Of a DNA stretch of 64,000 nucleotides, positions 18,845 to 28,036 are shown piece by piece. This DNA is from Candidatus Dormiibacterota bacterium (lineage in GTDB: Bacteria > Chloroflexota > Dormibacteria > Aeolococcales > Aeolococcaceae): NCBI GenBank assembly GCA_003162415.1, contig PMOL01000011.1, positions 20,701 through 84,700 of the forward strand, given 5' to 3'. Under the pieces are notes generated by a model, which saw only the letters and a list, made by a program, of their open reading frames with translations, searched no databases and was not told the origin of the DNA. How positions within the stretch are numbered: position 1 is the first letter of the stretch; each line of letters opens with the position of its first letter. The position numbers were made by a program, and so were the translations under genes.

Positions 18845-19657
18845 TCAATAGATGACCTGTGGGTTGGCACCACCGTCAACGGCGATCGCTTGACCGGTTA
18901 TCGCCCCGGCCAACGACGAAGCCAAGAAGACGACCAGCGCGGCCACATCTGCCGGTTCCACGACTCTTCCAATCGGCACACCCGCGGTCAATTCAGCTTC
19001 AGCTTCAGCAACCGTGACGCCCCGTTTCGCGGCCCGGGCGTTCACCAACTTGGGAAACCGGTCGGTCTTGACCATGCCAGGGTGAACGACATTAACTAGG
19101 ACACGATCCTTCGCCATCTCATTGCTAAGGTGTTTGGCAAAATTTGCGAGTGACGCATTACCCAAGCCAGCGACCAGCGACGGCCGATTCGGCCCGCTGA
19201 GCGTCGTTCGTGCAGCATTACCGCCAATGCAGATGATTCTGCCACCGTCGACGCGCCGCATGTACTTTAGGGCGGTTCGCGAGCAGCGGATACTCGGAAG
19301 CAACTTTCCCTGCAGTCGTGCCTGAAGCTGTTCGTCAGTGACGCGCTCGAGCTCATCAGGGACTCCCGCCACGTTATCAGAGGCGTTGTTTACCAGGATG
19401 TCAAGTCTTCCGAATGCCCTAGCAACCTCATCTACGACTCTGTCGCAGCTAGCTGCGTCGGTCAGGTCCGCAACCACGCTGTGGCATTCGACTCCCAGCC
19501 CCCGGATCTCGTCGGCCGTGGCATCGAGGTGCGCCTTATCCCGCGCACAAATTCCGACGTTCGCTCCTTCCGCGGCGAGCTTGAGAGCAATTTGCCGACC
19601 GATACCTCGGCTGCCACCGGTTACAAGCGCCGCCTTACCTCTAATTCCGAGATCCAA
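18845..19657 (-). CDS. SDR-family NAD(P)-dependent oxidoreductase
   Basis: The TTG at 19655-19657 lies 6 bases after GGAGG and fixes the start; a longer open frame to 19861 is not needed. The 270-residue Rossmann protein has ALVTGGSRGIGRQIA (cofactor loop), DILVNNAS and the C-terminal GQAIAVDGGANPQ. The catalytic Ser-Tyr-Lys region is atypical. After IICIGGNAARTTLSGPNRPS comes a segment without the usual YxxxK, so the Tyr/Lys pair is missing or shifted. It could be a divergent ketoreductase or an enzymatically altered homologue. Confidence 0.8.
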   Translation of the reverse strand: MDLGIRGKAALVTGGSRGIGRQIALKLAAEGANVGICARDKAHLDATADEIRGLGVECHSVVADLTDAASCDRVVDEVARAFGRLDILVNNASDNVAGVPDELERVTDEQLQARLQGKLLPSIRCSRTALKYMRRVDGGRIICIGGNAARTTLSGPNRPSLVAGLGNASLANFAKHLSNEMAKDRVLVNVVHPGMVKTDRFPKLVNARAAKRGVTVAEAEAELTAGVPIGRVVEPADVAALVVFLASSLAGAITGQAIAVDGGANPQVIY

Positions 19658-20079
19658 AGTATCCTCCAGAGGCAGTCGAGCCACACCTCTCGCATGACCG
19701 CGAACCGCGGCGGCATTTATTGCTTCGAACCCTGCGCCGCATGGGCGCCAGAGCCGAAGTGACGAGCGAGGGTTCGCAAGATGCACACGCGGAGTTCGCT
19801 CTTGCGGTGGTCGAGGCGGATCGTCTAACGCGACGTGTCTCCGTTTGCGCGACCCATACACTCGCCCGCTGTGTCGCGAGTCCCACAGTCACGTGCGCCC
19901 GTGCAGGAGATCCGGCCGGTCTCGATAATGGCTCAATTCAGACTCAACGCAGGCAAGCCGCGCGCTCAGGCGCAACCCCATGCTTCCCATGAGCAGCCAC
20001 ACCCCAGTCTCAGGGCCGGGTGTGTTTCGCCGGCACCATTTACAGTTGACGGCCCCGACGAATGGTCTCACGTACCGCG
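19658..20079. other. gene-free stretch between SDR and cupin
   Basis: About 420 bp lie between two genes read leftward. Open frames here have no family resemblance and no ribosome sites. I see no RNA gene or strong hairpin. It probably holds the SDR promoter. Confidence 0.35.
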
Positions 20080-20448
20080 TCACGGGCGGACTGGGACCGC
20101 CGACGGGGCGCCAATCTCGGGAAGCGGAGACATGATAGACAAGTGCAGCGACGGCTCCGTTCCTCGATTCGTCGTCCAGTGCGGTTCACCAGCCGGTATC
20201 ACTACTAAGGTTCCTGCCTCGGCGTCATATGTCTCGCCTGCGATCTCGGCCGTGACCGTGCCGTTCAGTACATAGATCAGTTGATCGCCTTTGTGCACGT
20301 GTAAGCGGTCGGGCGAGCCGGCGCCCGGAGGGAACTTGACGACGCTCACGCGGCATGTCGTCGCACCCGAGTCGCGATCGAGCAGGCGTTGCACCAGGTA
20401 CGTGGTGCTGTCGAGCGTTTCGCGGTCAACTGTTCTCGTAAATCCCAT
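20080..20448 (-). CDS. single-domain cupin
   Basis: A 122-residue cupin. ATG 20448 is preceded by GGAGGG at a spacing of 7. Motif 1 is RLHVHKGDQLIYVLNGTVTA (His, His and a Gln in place of the usual Glu). Motif 2 is GTLVVIPAGEPHWTTNRG. It is a close paralogue of the cupin at 27485: both share SGATxC, DQLxYVLxG, EIAGxT and PAGxP. Its likely role is a small metal-dependent oxygenase, isomerase or ligand sensor within the catabolic island; the reaction is not evident. Confidence 0.8.
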   Translation of the reverse strand: MGFTRTVDRETLDSTTYLVQRLLDRDSGATTCRVSVVKFPPGAGSPDRLHVHKGDQLIYVLNGTVTAEIAGETYDAEAGTLVVIPAGEPHWTTNRGTEPSLHLSIMSPLPEIGAPSAVPVRP

Positions 20449-20562
20449 TAGACGACCCTCCACACAAGTGCACGCTCTGGTCTCGAATCCGTTGGGCCAG
20501 CACCAAGCAACGCCACCGCCAGTGGACGTATCACTGACCGCACGTTGGGCGGCGCTGCACGG

Positions 20563-21495
20563 CTAGGCGCTCCCCGCGTGTTCAAGAAATTGAATCTCGA
20601 AAGCCATTGGCCTATCAAAGGGTCGTACGTAAAAAGAGTGCAACTCGGGACGCGCATCGTCGATGTCGATGTTGTCCGGAATGCCGTACTTCTCTGCGTA
20701 CGTCTTCACCCGCTCGAGATAGGAAGTGAACTGTTCTAGGGAGCTGCACGAGATGCCAACGTGACTCCCGCCCCGGCCCGGCTTCACCGTCCCGGGCTCA
20801 TCCTTTCCGATGAACACAACATACGATGCCCCAAGATCCCACTTCTCCAAGCCTGACCGTTTATGGACAAGCAATAGATTGGATGGCTTTGATGCGTCTT
20901 GCGCGAAATCGAGACATCCAATGAAGAAGTCGATTACTCGCTGGCGGCTCTCCCCCTGCAACATTTCAGGCAAGACGGGGAATGCGGCGTGGTTTAAGGC
21001 AAGCTCCGGAGATTGATCCCCTAATGGTCCCCTCCCTCCTTCGTGATACTGCACTTCGATCGAGATGGGAGCATCAAACGGCTTCACATAGAATCCGTGC
21101 AACTGAGGCGCGTCCGTCTGCTGAAACCGCTCAACGTCAATATTGTCCGAGATGCCATACTTAGCGAGATACGTCTTGGTTCGCTCGAGGTAAGAGTTGA
21201 ACTGGTCGAGAGAGCCGCATGTGATGCCAAAGTGGCTTCCGCCACGACCTGGCTTGACGATATCCGGATCGTCTTTTCCTATGAATACAACGTAGGATGA
21301 ACCAAAGTCCCACTTGGCTGAGTCGCCGAGCCTGCGCTCCATCGAAAGATTTGTGGGCTTTAGGGTTGGGCCTTGCGTGAAGTCGATGCAGCCGACAAAG
21401 AAGTCGAGTATCCGCTGACGTCCTTCCTCGTCTAGCTCACCATGAGACAGCGGGAAAGCGACGTGATTTAGTGAGATCTCCTGGAACTCGGTCAT
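20563..21495 (-). CDS. tandem-duplicated VOC-like protein
   Basis: A 310-residue protein built from two near-copies of about 150 residues. Each contains LNHxAFP, a stretch RQRxxDFFxGCxDFxQ, then SYVVFIGKDxP and VKPGRGGSHxGI, YLERxKTYxxKYGI and HxFYVxPFDxP. The repeat pattern and the final E-x-Q strand fit the glyoxalase/extradiol (VOC) fold, but the conserved blocks are not those of a standard VOC enzyme. ATG 21495 lies 9 bases after GGAGAG. It is the first gene of the leftward group aldolase-cupin-SDR-cupin. The function is unknown; a lyase, isomerase or dioxygenase is possible. Confidence 0.75.
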   Translation of the reverse strand: MTEFQEISLNHVAFPLSHGELDEEGRQRILDFFVGCIDFTQGPTLKPTNLSMERRLGDSAKWDFGSSYVVFIGKDDPDIVKPGRGGSHFGITCGSLDQFNSYLERTKTYLAKYGISDNIDVERFQQTDAPQLHGFYVKPFDAPISIEVQYHEGGRGPLGDQSPELALNHAAFPVLPEMLQGESRQRVIDFFIGCLDFAQDASKPSNLLLVHKRSGLEKWDLGASYVVFIGKDEPGTVKPGRGGSHVGISCSSLEQFTSYLERVKTYAEKYGIPDNIDIDDARPELHSFYVRPFDRPMAFEIQFLEHAGSA

Positions 21496-22156
21496 TCTTG
21501 ATTGCTCTCCTACCACTACGCCCCCGTCTGTCGCCGTGCGTTGACCTGAAGGGCGATCATGTCAACGCCACCGTAGGGCCTCGGCCACCTACTGTCAACG
21601 TAGGCCCTGCTGTCCCGCTTCGCACAGACCGCCGCCCGCCTATGTTGGTGAATGGCGGCCGCCTGGGCGGACATCGCGCTGGACGGGACGATGCCATCAG
21701 GATTCGGATCGTACCTCCGGCTGTTGGGGAGAAGCAGGTTCGTGATCGTGAACCAAAGCGATGTGCCACCCTCGTCGGCAGGGGACACGGCGCTGCTGTC
21801 GGACGCCGGAGTCGCCCGCTCCGCTTCGGCGTCGCCAAGGTAGTGGCTCGCGCTGGCATCGATCCCCATCCAACTTCCCAGGCTGAGCCTCGCGTGTGGA
21901 AACCGCCGGCTAATCCTGGGATGAGGAGACCGAACCTGCGCGTCACGCTTCGCATCTCGGCATCCGATTCGTGGGTCGTCCGGCACCGCGGGAGTCAGGA
22001 ACTCATCCCATCTGGCCAGATGACGGTCGCGTCAGGGTGCATGAAAGGGATACGCCGCGACGCATTAGTCGTAATGCCCCCGGAAACGTGCGATGTCGCC
22101 GTAGCATGTGTGGATCTCGGACGCCGCCGAGATCACACTGATTCAGGAGAGCCTAA
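21496..22156. other. divergent intergenic region, possibly with decayed coding sequence
   Basis: 660 bp separate the leftward VOC-like gene from the rightward acyl-CoA dehydrogenase and must hold both promoters. The minus strand at about 21600-21800 reads fragments such as GGTSLWFTITNLLLPNSR that look protein-like but lack a start and a consistent frame. This could be an old gene remnant. No RNA gene seen. Confidence 0.3.
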
Positions 22157-23323
22157 GTGGTCACGGACCTTGCCAGCGAGCACCTCGCATTTCGTAAGGT
22201 GCTCAGGTCGTTCGCAGAGAAAGAGATACGGCCTAGGGCAGCCCAAGCCGATCAAAGCGGAACATACCCCGAGGACATGTTCAATGCGATGCGCACAGCG
22301 GGATTGCTCGGACTGTGCATCCCACAGGAGCTTGGGGGGAGTGGGGGCGGAATGACGGCGTTATGCCTGGCGATTGAAGAGGTCTGTCGCTACTGCAACA
22401 GCGCCGGCCTCATGTTGCTGTTGACACGGCTAGCTACCGGCCCGTTGCTCCTATCTTCGAACCACACCCTCCGAGATCAATATCTTCCGGAGGTAGCTTC
22501 GGGCCGCTTACGCGGGTCCTTCTGCCTCACCGAGCTGCATGCTGGATCCGATGTAAATCAGATCGCTACCAGCGCCCGCCCGCACGGCCACGGCTTCGTG
22601 CTCAACGGCACCAAGGCCTACATCTCAGGGGCTACCGTTGCAGATTTTTTTATCGTCTGGGCGAAGACGCAGACTGCAGCGGGCGCTGACGAAATGGCAG
22701 CATTTCTCGTAGATCGCGACACCGAAGGTTTGGCCCTCGGACACATAGACGAGAAGATGGGGGTGCGTGCCGTGCCGACGGCTGAGGTCGTGCTGAGCGA
22801 TTGCTATGTTCCATCCGACCACCGCATCTCGGACTCTGAGGGCGGAATGAGGCACCTGATGGCGTCTCTCAACTCTGCACGCCCAGGCGTCGCGGCTCGA
22901 GGACTAGGGCTGGCCGAGGGTGCACTGGCATACGCGTGCGAGTATGCGCGGAATCGAACAGCCTTCGGCACAGCGGTAATCGACATCCCAGCGGTTCAGC
23001 AGATGATCGCCGATATTACGATCGGGATTGAGGCGGCGCGGGGACTGGTGCATCGAGCGGCCCAAATGGTTGACCGCGGAGAGTACGGCTTAGAGGCGGC
23101 AGGGATGATGGCAATCGCCAAGTGTTTCGCTACCGACCTCGCCGTGCGCGCCTCCTCTGACTGCCTTCAGATCCTAGGCGCAGCAGGATACATGAGCGAC
23201 CACCCGATGGAGCGTTTCTATCGGGACGCGAAACAGCTGCAGATTGTCGAGGGTACGAATCAGATTCAGCGCGTCATCATCGCCCGCGCCGTCAGAGACG
23301 GGCGTCTAACCTTTGCGGACTGA
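22157..23323 (+). CDS. acyl-CoA dehydrogenase
   Basis: A GTG at 22157 sits 7 bases after AGGAG. The 388-residue flavoprotein has the N-terminal helical domain (LGLCIPQELGGSGGG) and FAD/substrate-binding CLTELHAGSDVNQIAT. In the C-terminal domain are NRTAFGTAVIDIPAVQQMIA and the catalytic base in LQIVEGTNQIQR (E365). It oxidises an acyl-CoA to the enoyl-CoA, passing electrons to ETF. It is the only plus-strand gene of the catabolic island between 9 and 32 kb. It may act with the APH-type kinase at 29366 (a domain pairing known in ACAD10/11-like systems) and with the E1/E2 complex that would make acyl-CoAs. Confidence 0.92.
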   Translation: MVTDLASEHLAFRKVLRSFAEKEIRPRAAQADQSGTYPEDMFNAMRTAGLLGLCIPQELGGSGGGMTALCLAIEEVCRYCNSAGLMLLLTRLATGPLLLSSNHTLRDQYLPEVASGRLRGSFCLTELHAGSDVNQIATSARPHGHGFVLNGTKAYISGATVADFFIVWAKTQTAAGADEMAAFLVDRDTEGLALGHIDEKMGVRAVPTAEVVLSDCYVPSDHRISDSEGGMRHLMASLNSARPGVAARGLGLAEGALAYACEYARNRTAFGTAVIDIPAVQQMIADITIGIEAARGLVHRAAQMVDRGEYGLEAAGMMAIAKCFATDLAVRASSDCLQILGAAGYMSDHPMERFYRDAKQLQIVEGTNQIQRVIIARAVRDGRLTFAD

Positions 23324-23555
23324 GACGGTGGGCTTGGCCACGGCTTACGACCACGCCCTCGTTCGAGGCGGTGCGGGCTACCTTGGTTAACCGGGTGACT
23401 CGCACGAACCCCGTTCACAGAATCCTTCTCGCACCTAACGGATCCTCGCCTTCACATGTGATCACCTTCCCGTCCCTGGCCAAGCCACGGCCAGGTTGCG
23501 CGCCAATCCCTCGAGGCCGTAGGGCGCTAGCGCGGCTCGGGTGCAGCCGTCTCAG

Positions 23556-24659
23556 TCATCCATTGTCCTCTTCACCTTTTACCTGACGGCGCTGACGCCG
23601 TACCCTCGTCGAAAGACTCGCCGCTGTGTGTTCGAAAATGTCGCCCGGGCCTGGGCGCGGGACCGCCACGGCACGTAGGTACGCGGACTCCAACTCCGAT
23701 GCAATCCCTTTCATCGTGCGTATTTCGATGTCGGTGGACCATGCTCCTACCCCAGTTGCGTACTTGCGTAGGCGCTCGATTGGATCACGCGCAACCGCGG
23801 CAGTCACCTCCACCTCGTCGCGGTAGTCCTTCGGATTGTCGGATGTGTTGTGAAAGCCAACTCGATACGTTCGAGCCTCGATGAGTGTTGGTCCACCCCC
23901 AGCTAGTGCCCTCATGACAGCCCACTGTGTTGCTGCATAAACCGCGAACAGGTCATTTCCATCGACCGTGAAGCCGGGAAACCCGTATCCCGCGGCTCGA
24001 ACAGCGAGGTTCGTAACCGCAGCCTGCTTTGCGACCGGAGTCGAGATCGCAAACTGATTGTTTATCAGGACAAAGATCAGCGGAACGCTTTGCACACCAG
24101 CCAGGTTCATGGCTTCATGGAAGTCACCTTCCGACGACGCGCCGTCGCCGAAGTAGACTAGGACAACGCCCGCCACATGACGCAGCTTAAGCGCCCACGC
24201 AAGCCCTACAGCGTGAGGAAGTTGGCTTGCGATCGACTGGTTCCGTGGCAACAGTCGCACGTTATCTGGAATTCGGCTGAAGTTGATCTTCCCCATGTAT
24301 CCCGCGAGCAAGCGGTCAAGCGGTAGTCCGTGTCGGATCATTGCTGGCTGTTCACGCGAAGCTGGCACCATCCAGTCTCTCGCAGGATCCAGGGCGAGGG
24401 CGGAACCGACTACAGTCGCCTCTTGGCCGTGTACCGGGCTATACGTGCCGGCGCGCCCCAGTCTTTGCAGCTTAGTCACGCGGTCGTCGATGGCGCGCGA
24501 AAGAAGCATCAGTCGCATGGCCTGTCCGATCTGATCCGGAGTTAGCAGTTCTGCGAATCCATCGGCAAGTGAACCGCGATCGTCGAGGAGACTGATGACA
24601 TTCGTCTCAGTTTTTGGAAGGCGGTCAAGATCGGCGAGCCCCGTATCAGCCGCTGGCAT
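23556..24659 (-). CDS. 2-oxoacid dehydrogenase E1 component, alpha subunit
   Basis: A 367-residue thiamine-diphosphate protein. The TPP motif begins at GDGASSEGDFHEAMNLAG (about residues 171-188) and ends at INNQFAIS. SPVHGQEATVVG and LLPRNQSIASQLPHAVGLAW mark the phosphorylation-loop/substrate region typical of branched-chain or acetoin-type E1 alpha. It overlaps the E1 beta gene by 14 bp (24646-24659) and is read after it. With E1 beta it decarboxylates a 2-oxoacid and passes the acyl group to E2, most likely the product of 9123-10256. The beta-before-alpha gene order is unusual. Confidence 0.9.
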   Translation of the reverse strand: MPAADTGLADLDRLPKTETNVISLLDDRGSLADGFAELLTPDQIGQAMRLMLLSRAIDDRVTKLQRLGRAGTYSPVHGQEATVVGSALALDPARDWMVPASREQPAMIRHGLPLDRLLAGYMGKINFSRIPDNVRLLPRNQSIASQLPHAVGLAWALKLRHVAGVVLVYFGDGASSEGDFHEAMNLAGVQSVPLIFVLINNQFAISTPVAKQAAVTNLAVRAAGYGFPGFTVDGNDLFAVYAATQWAVMRALAGGGPTLIEARTYRVGFHNTSDNPKDYRDEVEVTAAVARDPIERLRKYATGVGAWSTDIEIRTMKGIASELESAYLRAVAVPRPGPGDIFEHTAASLSTRVRRQRRQVKGEEDNG

Positions 24660-25686
24660 GCAGAGTGGTCCTTACCGCGAGTAGGATCCGATCTAGGGAA
24701 GGTAGGTAGTAGTCCTCCAACGCGCCGGGCGGGTATGGAGTGTCGCATGAGGCCACTCGAGCCACTGGTGCATCAAGTGCCCCAAACGCCTCCTCGTGGA
24801 GGGTCGCCACTACCTCGGCACCAAACCCCCCTGTCAGCGGCGCCTCATGGACGACTATAGCTTTGCGCGTCTTAACCACGGCGCGAACGAGACCCTCGAC
24901 GTCCAAAGGAACTATCGATCGGAGATCCAGCACCAGGGCCGAGACGCCCTCTTCAGCGAGTTGGTCGGCGGCCAGTAGACATAGATGCACAGCGGCACTC
25001 CACGCAACAAGAGTGATGTCGGTGCCCTCCCGAACCACTCGAGAGACCCCAAAAGGGACGGTATAGTCGCCGTTGGGAACGCTTCCTCGGACTGTCCGGT
25101 ATATCCGTTGAGGTTCCAAATACATGACTGGATCCGGATCCCGAATAGCAGTCAATAACATTCCCTTCGCGTCGTCTGGGAAGGCAGGGCATACGACGCT
25201 GATCCCAGGGGTCTGAGTGAACTGCGCCTCGAGGGAATCAGCATGGAACTCCGGGGTCCGAGTTCCTCCGCCGAATGGCGCACGAATCGTTACCTGAGCG
25301 TGGTATCTACCTCGAGACCGGAAGCGATACCTCGCAAGCTGAAAGCCGATCTGGTGATAGGCCTGGTGCGTGAAACCAAGGAATTGGATTTCGGCCACAG
25401 GGACCATGCCACCGATCGCTAGACCGAGTGACGCTCCGACGATCGCGCCCTCAGACATCGGCGTATCCACCACCCGATCAGGGCCGAAGCGCGATTGCAA
25501 TCCTTGCGTGGCGCGGAATACACCCCCTAGCCGTCCAACGTCCATTCCAAGAACGACGACTCGCTCGTTGCGCTCCATCTCGTCGCTGAGGGCGGACCGA
25601 ATCGCCTCAAGGATCGACGCGTCGTGGGTACTCGTAGGACCATCGTCTTCCGAAGGCACGAGGCTGCTAATAGCTTGATCCTGCAA
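24646..25686 (-). CDS. 2-oxoacid dehydrogenase E1 component, beta subunit
   Basis: A 346-residue transketolase-like protein. VVVLGMDVGRLGGVFRATQG, RVVDTPMSEGAIVGASLGLA, FHADSLEAQFTQTPGISVVC and VVHEAPLTGGFGAEVVATLH are all standard E1 beta blocks. ATG 25686 opens the two-gene E1 unit. An N-terminal extension of about 20 residues precedes the fold. It provides the acidic residue that activates TPP and forms the heterotetramer with E1 alpha. No E3 gene is near, so it presumably uses the cell's common lipoamide dehydrogenase. Confidence 0.9.
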   Translation of the reverse strand: MQDQAISSLVPSEDDGPTSTHDASILEAIRSALSDEMERNERVVVLGMDVGRLGGVFRATQGLQSRFGPDRVVDTPMSEGAIVGASLGLAIGGMVPVAEIQFLGFTHQAYHQIGFQLARYRFRSRGRYHAQVTIRAPFGGGTRTPEFHADSLEAQFTQTPGISVVCPAFPDDAKGMLLTAIRDPDPVMYLEPQRIYRTVRGSVPNGDYTVPFGVSRVVREGTDITLVAWSAAVHLCLLAADQLAEEGVSALVLDLRSIVPLDVEGLVRAVVKTRKAIVVHEAPLTGGFGAEVVATLHEEAFGALDAPVARVASCDTPYPPGALEDYYLPSLDRILLAVRTTLHASG

Positions 25687-25742
25687 ATAGGTGCTCTATC
25701 CCGCTGACCGGGCGCAACTGTTCCCGGTGCGACCCGTCACGG

Positions 25743-26732
25743 TCATACATCCTCACACAATTGGAACGTCAACCCACCAGACAACTCGGGCGCAGTGTCG
25801 ATCAGTCGGTATCCGCCGAGTGGGCTCACTACAGGCTGTGCCTGCACGAACCTGACGCCCGATCCGCTCAACTCCCGTATGCGATCGTCCAAGTTATCTA
25901 CGGCCCATCCAACGTGTGACACACCACCGCCGCAGAATCCCGGGTGGTTCCCGAAGCGCAACGCGAAATCCGCGTTCGCGTCATCGAACCTCGTCGGCTC
26001 CACGAACTGCGCAATCGTGCGGCCAAAGTGAAACGACGCTGCACGCAGACCTTCGCTCGACACGTCTTCCCTTTTGAAGGGCTCGACCCCGAATACCTTG
26101 CGCATGTAATCCACCATGTAATCGAGGCCCCACACCTCGTAGCAAACATGGTGGACATATTTGAGTGCCCCAGCGGGTACGTCGCTCGAAACCCACTTGT
26201 GCCCGGTAGCCTCAACTTCCCTCGCGTGGCTCCTCGTTTTCACCTGACCTTCCTCAATCGCTGTCACCTCGCTGAGAGTCAGGTTCTCGGCGAACTGAAA
26301 CCACACGCCGCGAACCGCCTCCTCGGCTACGATATTGAACACATAGTAGCCACCGTGTGCGCTCATGCCAGCCCAATCCCTCTCCCTAATATCCGCGCCC
26401 CTACTCAACAACTCAGCATGGCGCGAGGATATGTCCTCAAGCTTCCAGCAGATGTGGGATACAGTCGGCTTACCTCCGTTCCTTCGGACGACGTCGTAGT
26501 GCCTACCCAGCCGGCCGCGCGGCTGCATGAACTCTAGGAGTGACGGACCGACTGGAAAGATAGCAACCCTCGCCTTGAGAAGCGACGCCGCGGCTACACG
26601 CATCCCGGACGCAACCGCTTCATCGGCTCCCTCAGTCTTGATGGGCAATATTCCAAAGTGCCTATCCAGAAATTGCTGCACGCCGCCAAGGTCCAAACCG
26701 TACATGGAGACGTGATGGACATCTTTAAGCAT
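25743..26732 (-). CDS. two-domain VOC (glyoxalase/dioxygenase-like) protein
   Basis: ATG 26732 is 5 bases after GGAGGG and overlaps the preceding gene's stop by 8 bp. The 329-residue protein has two VOC domains. The first opens LKDVHHVSMYGLDLGGVQQF and contains SHICWKLEDISSRHAEL. The second opens LKYVHHVCYEVWGLDYMVDY and contains SHVGWAVDNLDDRIREL, ending in LTFQLCEDV. The paired HH and SH positions could place a metal. The C-terminal QLCE tail is shared with the single-domain protein upstream, so the two are related by duplication. They could form an extradiol-type dioxygenase, epimerase or lyase; the reaction is not known. Confidence 0.8.
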   Translation of the reverse strand: MLKDVHHVSMYGLDLGGVQQFLDRHFGILPIKTEGADEAVASGMRVAAASLLKARVAIFPVGPSLLEFMQPRGRLGRHYDVVRRNGGKPTVSHICWKLEDISSRHAELLSRGADIRERDWAGMSAHGGYYVFNIVAEEAVRGVWFQFAENLTLSEVTAIEEGQVKTRSHAREVEATGHKWVSSDVPAGALKYVHHVCYEVWGLDYMVDYMRKVFGVEPFKREDVSSEGLRAASFHFGRTIAQFVEPTRFDDANADFALRFGNHPGFCGGGVSHVGWAVDNLDDRIRELSGSGVRFVQAQPVVSPLGGYRLIDTAPELSGGLTFQLCEDV

Positions 26733-27213
26733 CGGTGCCCTCCAATGCACCGGCGACGTTCTCGCAGAGCTGCAGCCTGATACCCATGCGCGCGTCCGGA
26801 AACGTCTTATTCAGCGCGGCGAGCTCGTTTTGTATGCGCATCCCACAGGACTCCTCCGGAGCAATGTCGATCAGGTCATATCCACCGTGTGGGCTCGACG
26901 TGATCGTGGACTGCGTGAAGTCGACGCCGTTGGCTCTCAGGTCCGCGACGCTGCTTTCAAGATCTCTAACGGTCAAGCCGATATGCGAGATTACGGGTCC
27001 CCCAAACCGTCGCAGGAGCTCGTACTCGATCGAGGCGGTTCGGCCCGGCTGTGAGAACCGAAGGATTGTCTCGCCGACTTCGTACTCAACGGCCCTGACT
27101 GGACCACTGTCCTCTCTACGGTTTGGGTCTACCCCAAAGTGATCGTGAAAGTAAGCTTCGACGCTGTCCAAGTCCCACACGAGGTAGGTGACGTGGTGTA
27201 TTCCCTGGAGCAT
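26725..27213 (-). CDS. single-domain VOC protein
   Basis: A 162-residue VOC protein: IHHVTYLVWDLDSVEAYFHD, FGVDPNRREDSGPV, ISHIGLTVRDLESSVADLRA, GYDLIDIAPEESCGMR, and a tail ending RLQLCENV. ATG 27213 follows GGAGG with spacing 6. It overlaps the two-domain VOC gene, so the pair is translated together. Putative metal ligands are the first-strand His and a Glu near EESCG. Confidence 0.82.
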   Translation of the reverse strand: MLQGIHHVTYLVWDLDSVEAYFHDHFGVDPNRREDSGPVRAVEYEVGETILRFSQPGRTASIEYELLRRFGGPVISHIGLTVRDLESSVADLRANGVDFTQSTITSSPHGGYDLIDIAPEESCGMRIQNELAALNKTFPDARMGIRLQLCENVAGALEGTDA

Positions 27214-27484
27214 TGATGCCTCCTAGCTCGTACGGACCTCCCACTGGGCGATTCGTGACGGCAAGATAGCCGAAATAACTGGCGTGCCAGCGCTACTGGC
27301 CTCGGTCTGCGGCAAGTTTTACGCACCTCCTGCATTCCCGTCAACGAACGGCACACGCGCTGCGTCTCCGTCGAGCGCGTCCGCCATGAGTCCGTAGCGT
27401 GAAGGCAGCGAGGTCGGTTCGGTACGCGATCCCTTGGCCGCGTAGTTCGAGGCACGACGGCGCGAGCATGAGGGCCGCCCTAGG

Positions 27485-27844
27485 CTAACCGACCAACTGA
27501 ACTACGGGCTGCGGCTCGGTACAAATGACGGCGAGGTAGACGCAGGGATCGCCACCGCCATTCCAGATTCGAAATGGGGCGCCGGCTGGCAACACGGCCA
27601 GCGTCCCCGAGCCAGCCTCGTGCGTGTCACCGGCAATCTCGATCTGCATCGCCCCGCTGAGTACATAGAGTAGTTGATCGACGCGATAAGCGTGGGTGGC
27701 GGCAGGGGGATCCTCCCCGGGCGGCGTCTTGGTGCAGGTGACCAGGCAACTGGTCGCGCCCGAACCGTAGCCGAGTAGCTGTTGCGACACCTTCTCGCTC
27801 GTGGCGCCGAGACGCTCGAAATCAACTCTCCGCAAGAATTCCAT
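27485..27844 (-). CDS. single-domain cupin
   Basis: A 119-residue cupin starting at ATG 27844; an upstream open frame to 27982 lacks a better site. Motif 1 reads THAYRVDQLLYVLSGAMQIE and motif 2 GTLAVLPAGAPFRIWNGG. The first-motif HxH is replaced by HAY and the second-motif His by Phe/Trp, so metal binding looks impaired compared with its paralogue at 20080. It may be a ligand-binding or structural member. It lies downstream of the VOC pair's region, in the same direction but 270 bp away. Confidence 0.72.
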   Translation of the reverse strand: MEFLRRVDFERLGATSEKVSQQLLGYGSGATSCLVTCTKTPPGEDPPAATHAYRVDQLLYVLSGAMQIEIAGDTHEAGSGTLAVLPAGAPFRIWNGGGDPCVYLAVICTEPQPVVQLVG

Positions 27845-28036
27845 CACCGTTCGAACTCTAACATCGCCGCCAGGAGACTTCCATCGGACTCCACTTCCGC
27901 CGAGGTAACGGCGGGGCGTCGAATCCCCGCCACCTAACTCCCAGATCCATTGGCACACTCGACGATCCCTGTGGATCAACATCCCACCTCAGCGGCACCG
28001 AAGCGGAACGTGTCTCACCACCACCTCGGGCCTACT

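Noticed and set aside
21471..22355. 294-codon plus-strand open frame before the acyl-CoA dehydrogenase
   Set aside because: Runs through the start of the dehydrogenase in another frame, has low-complexity Arg/Pro composition and no ribosome site.
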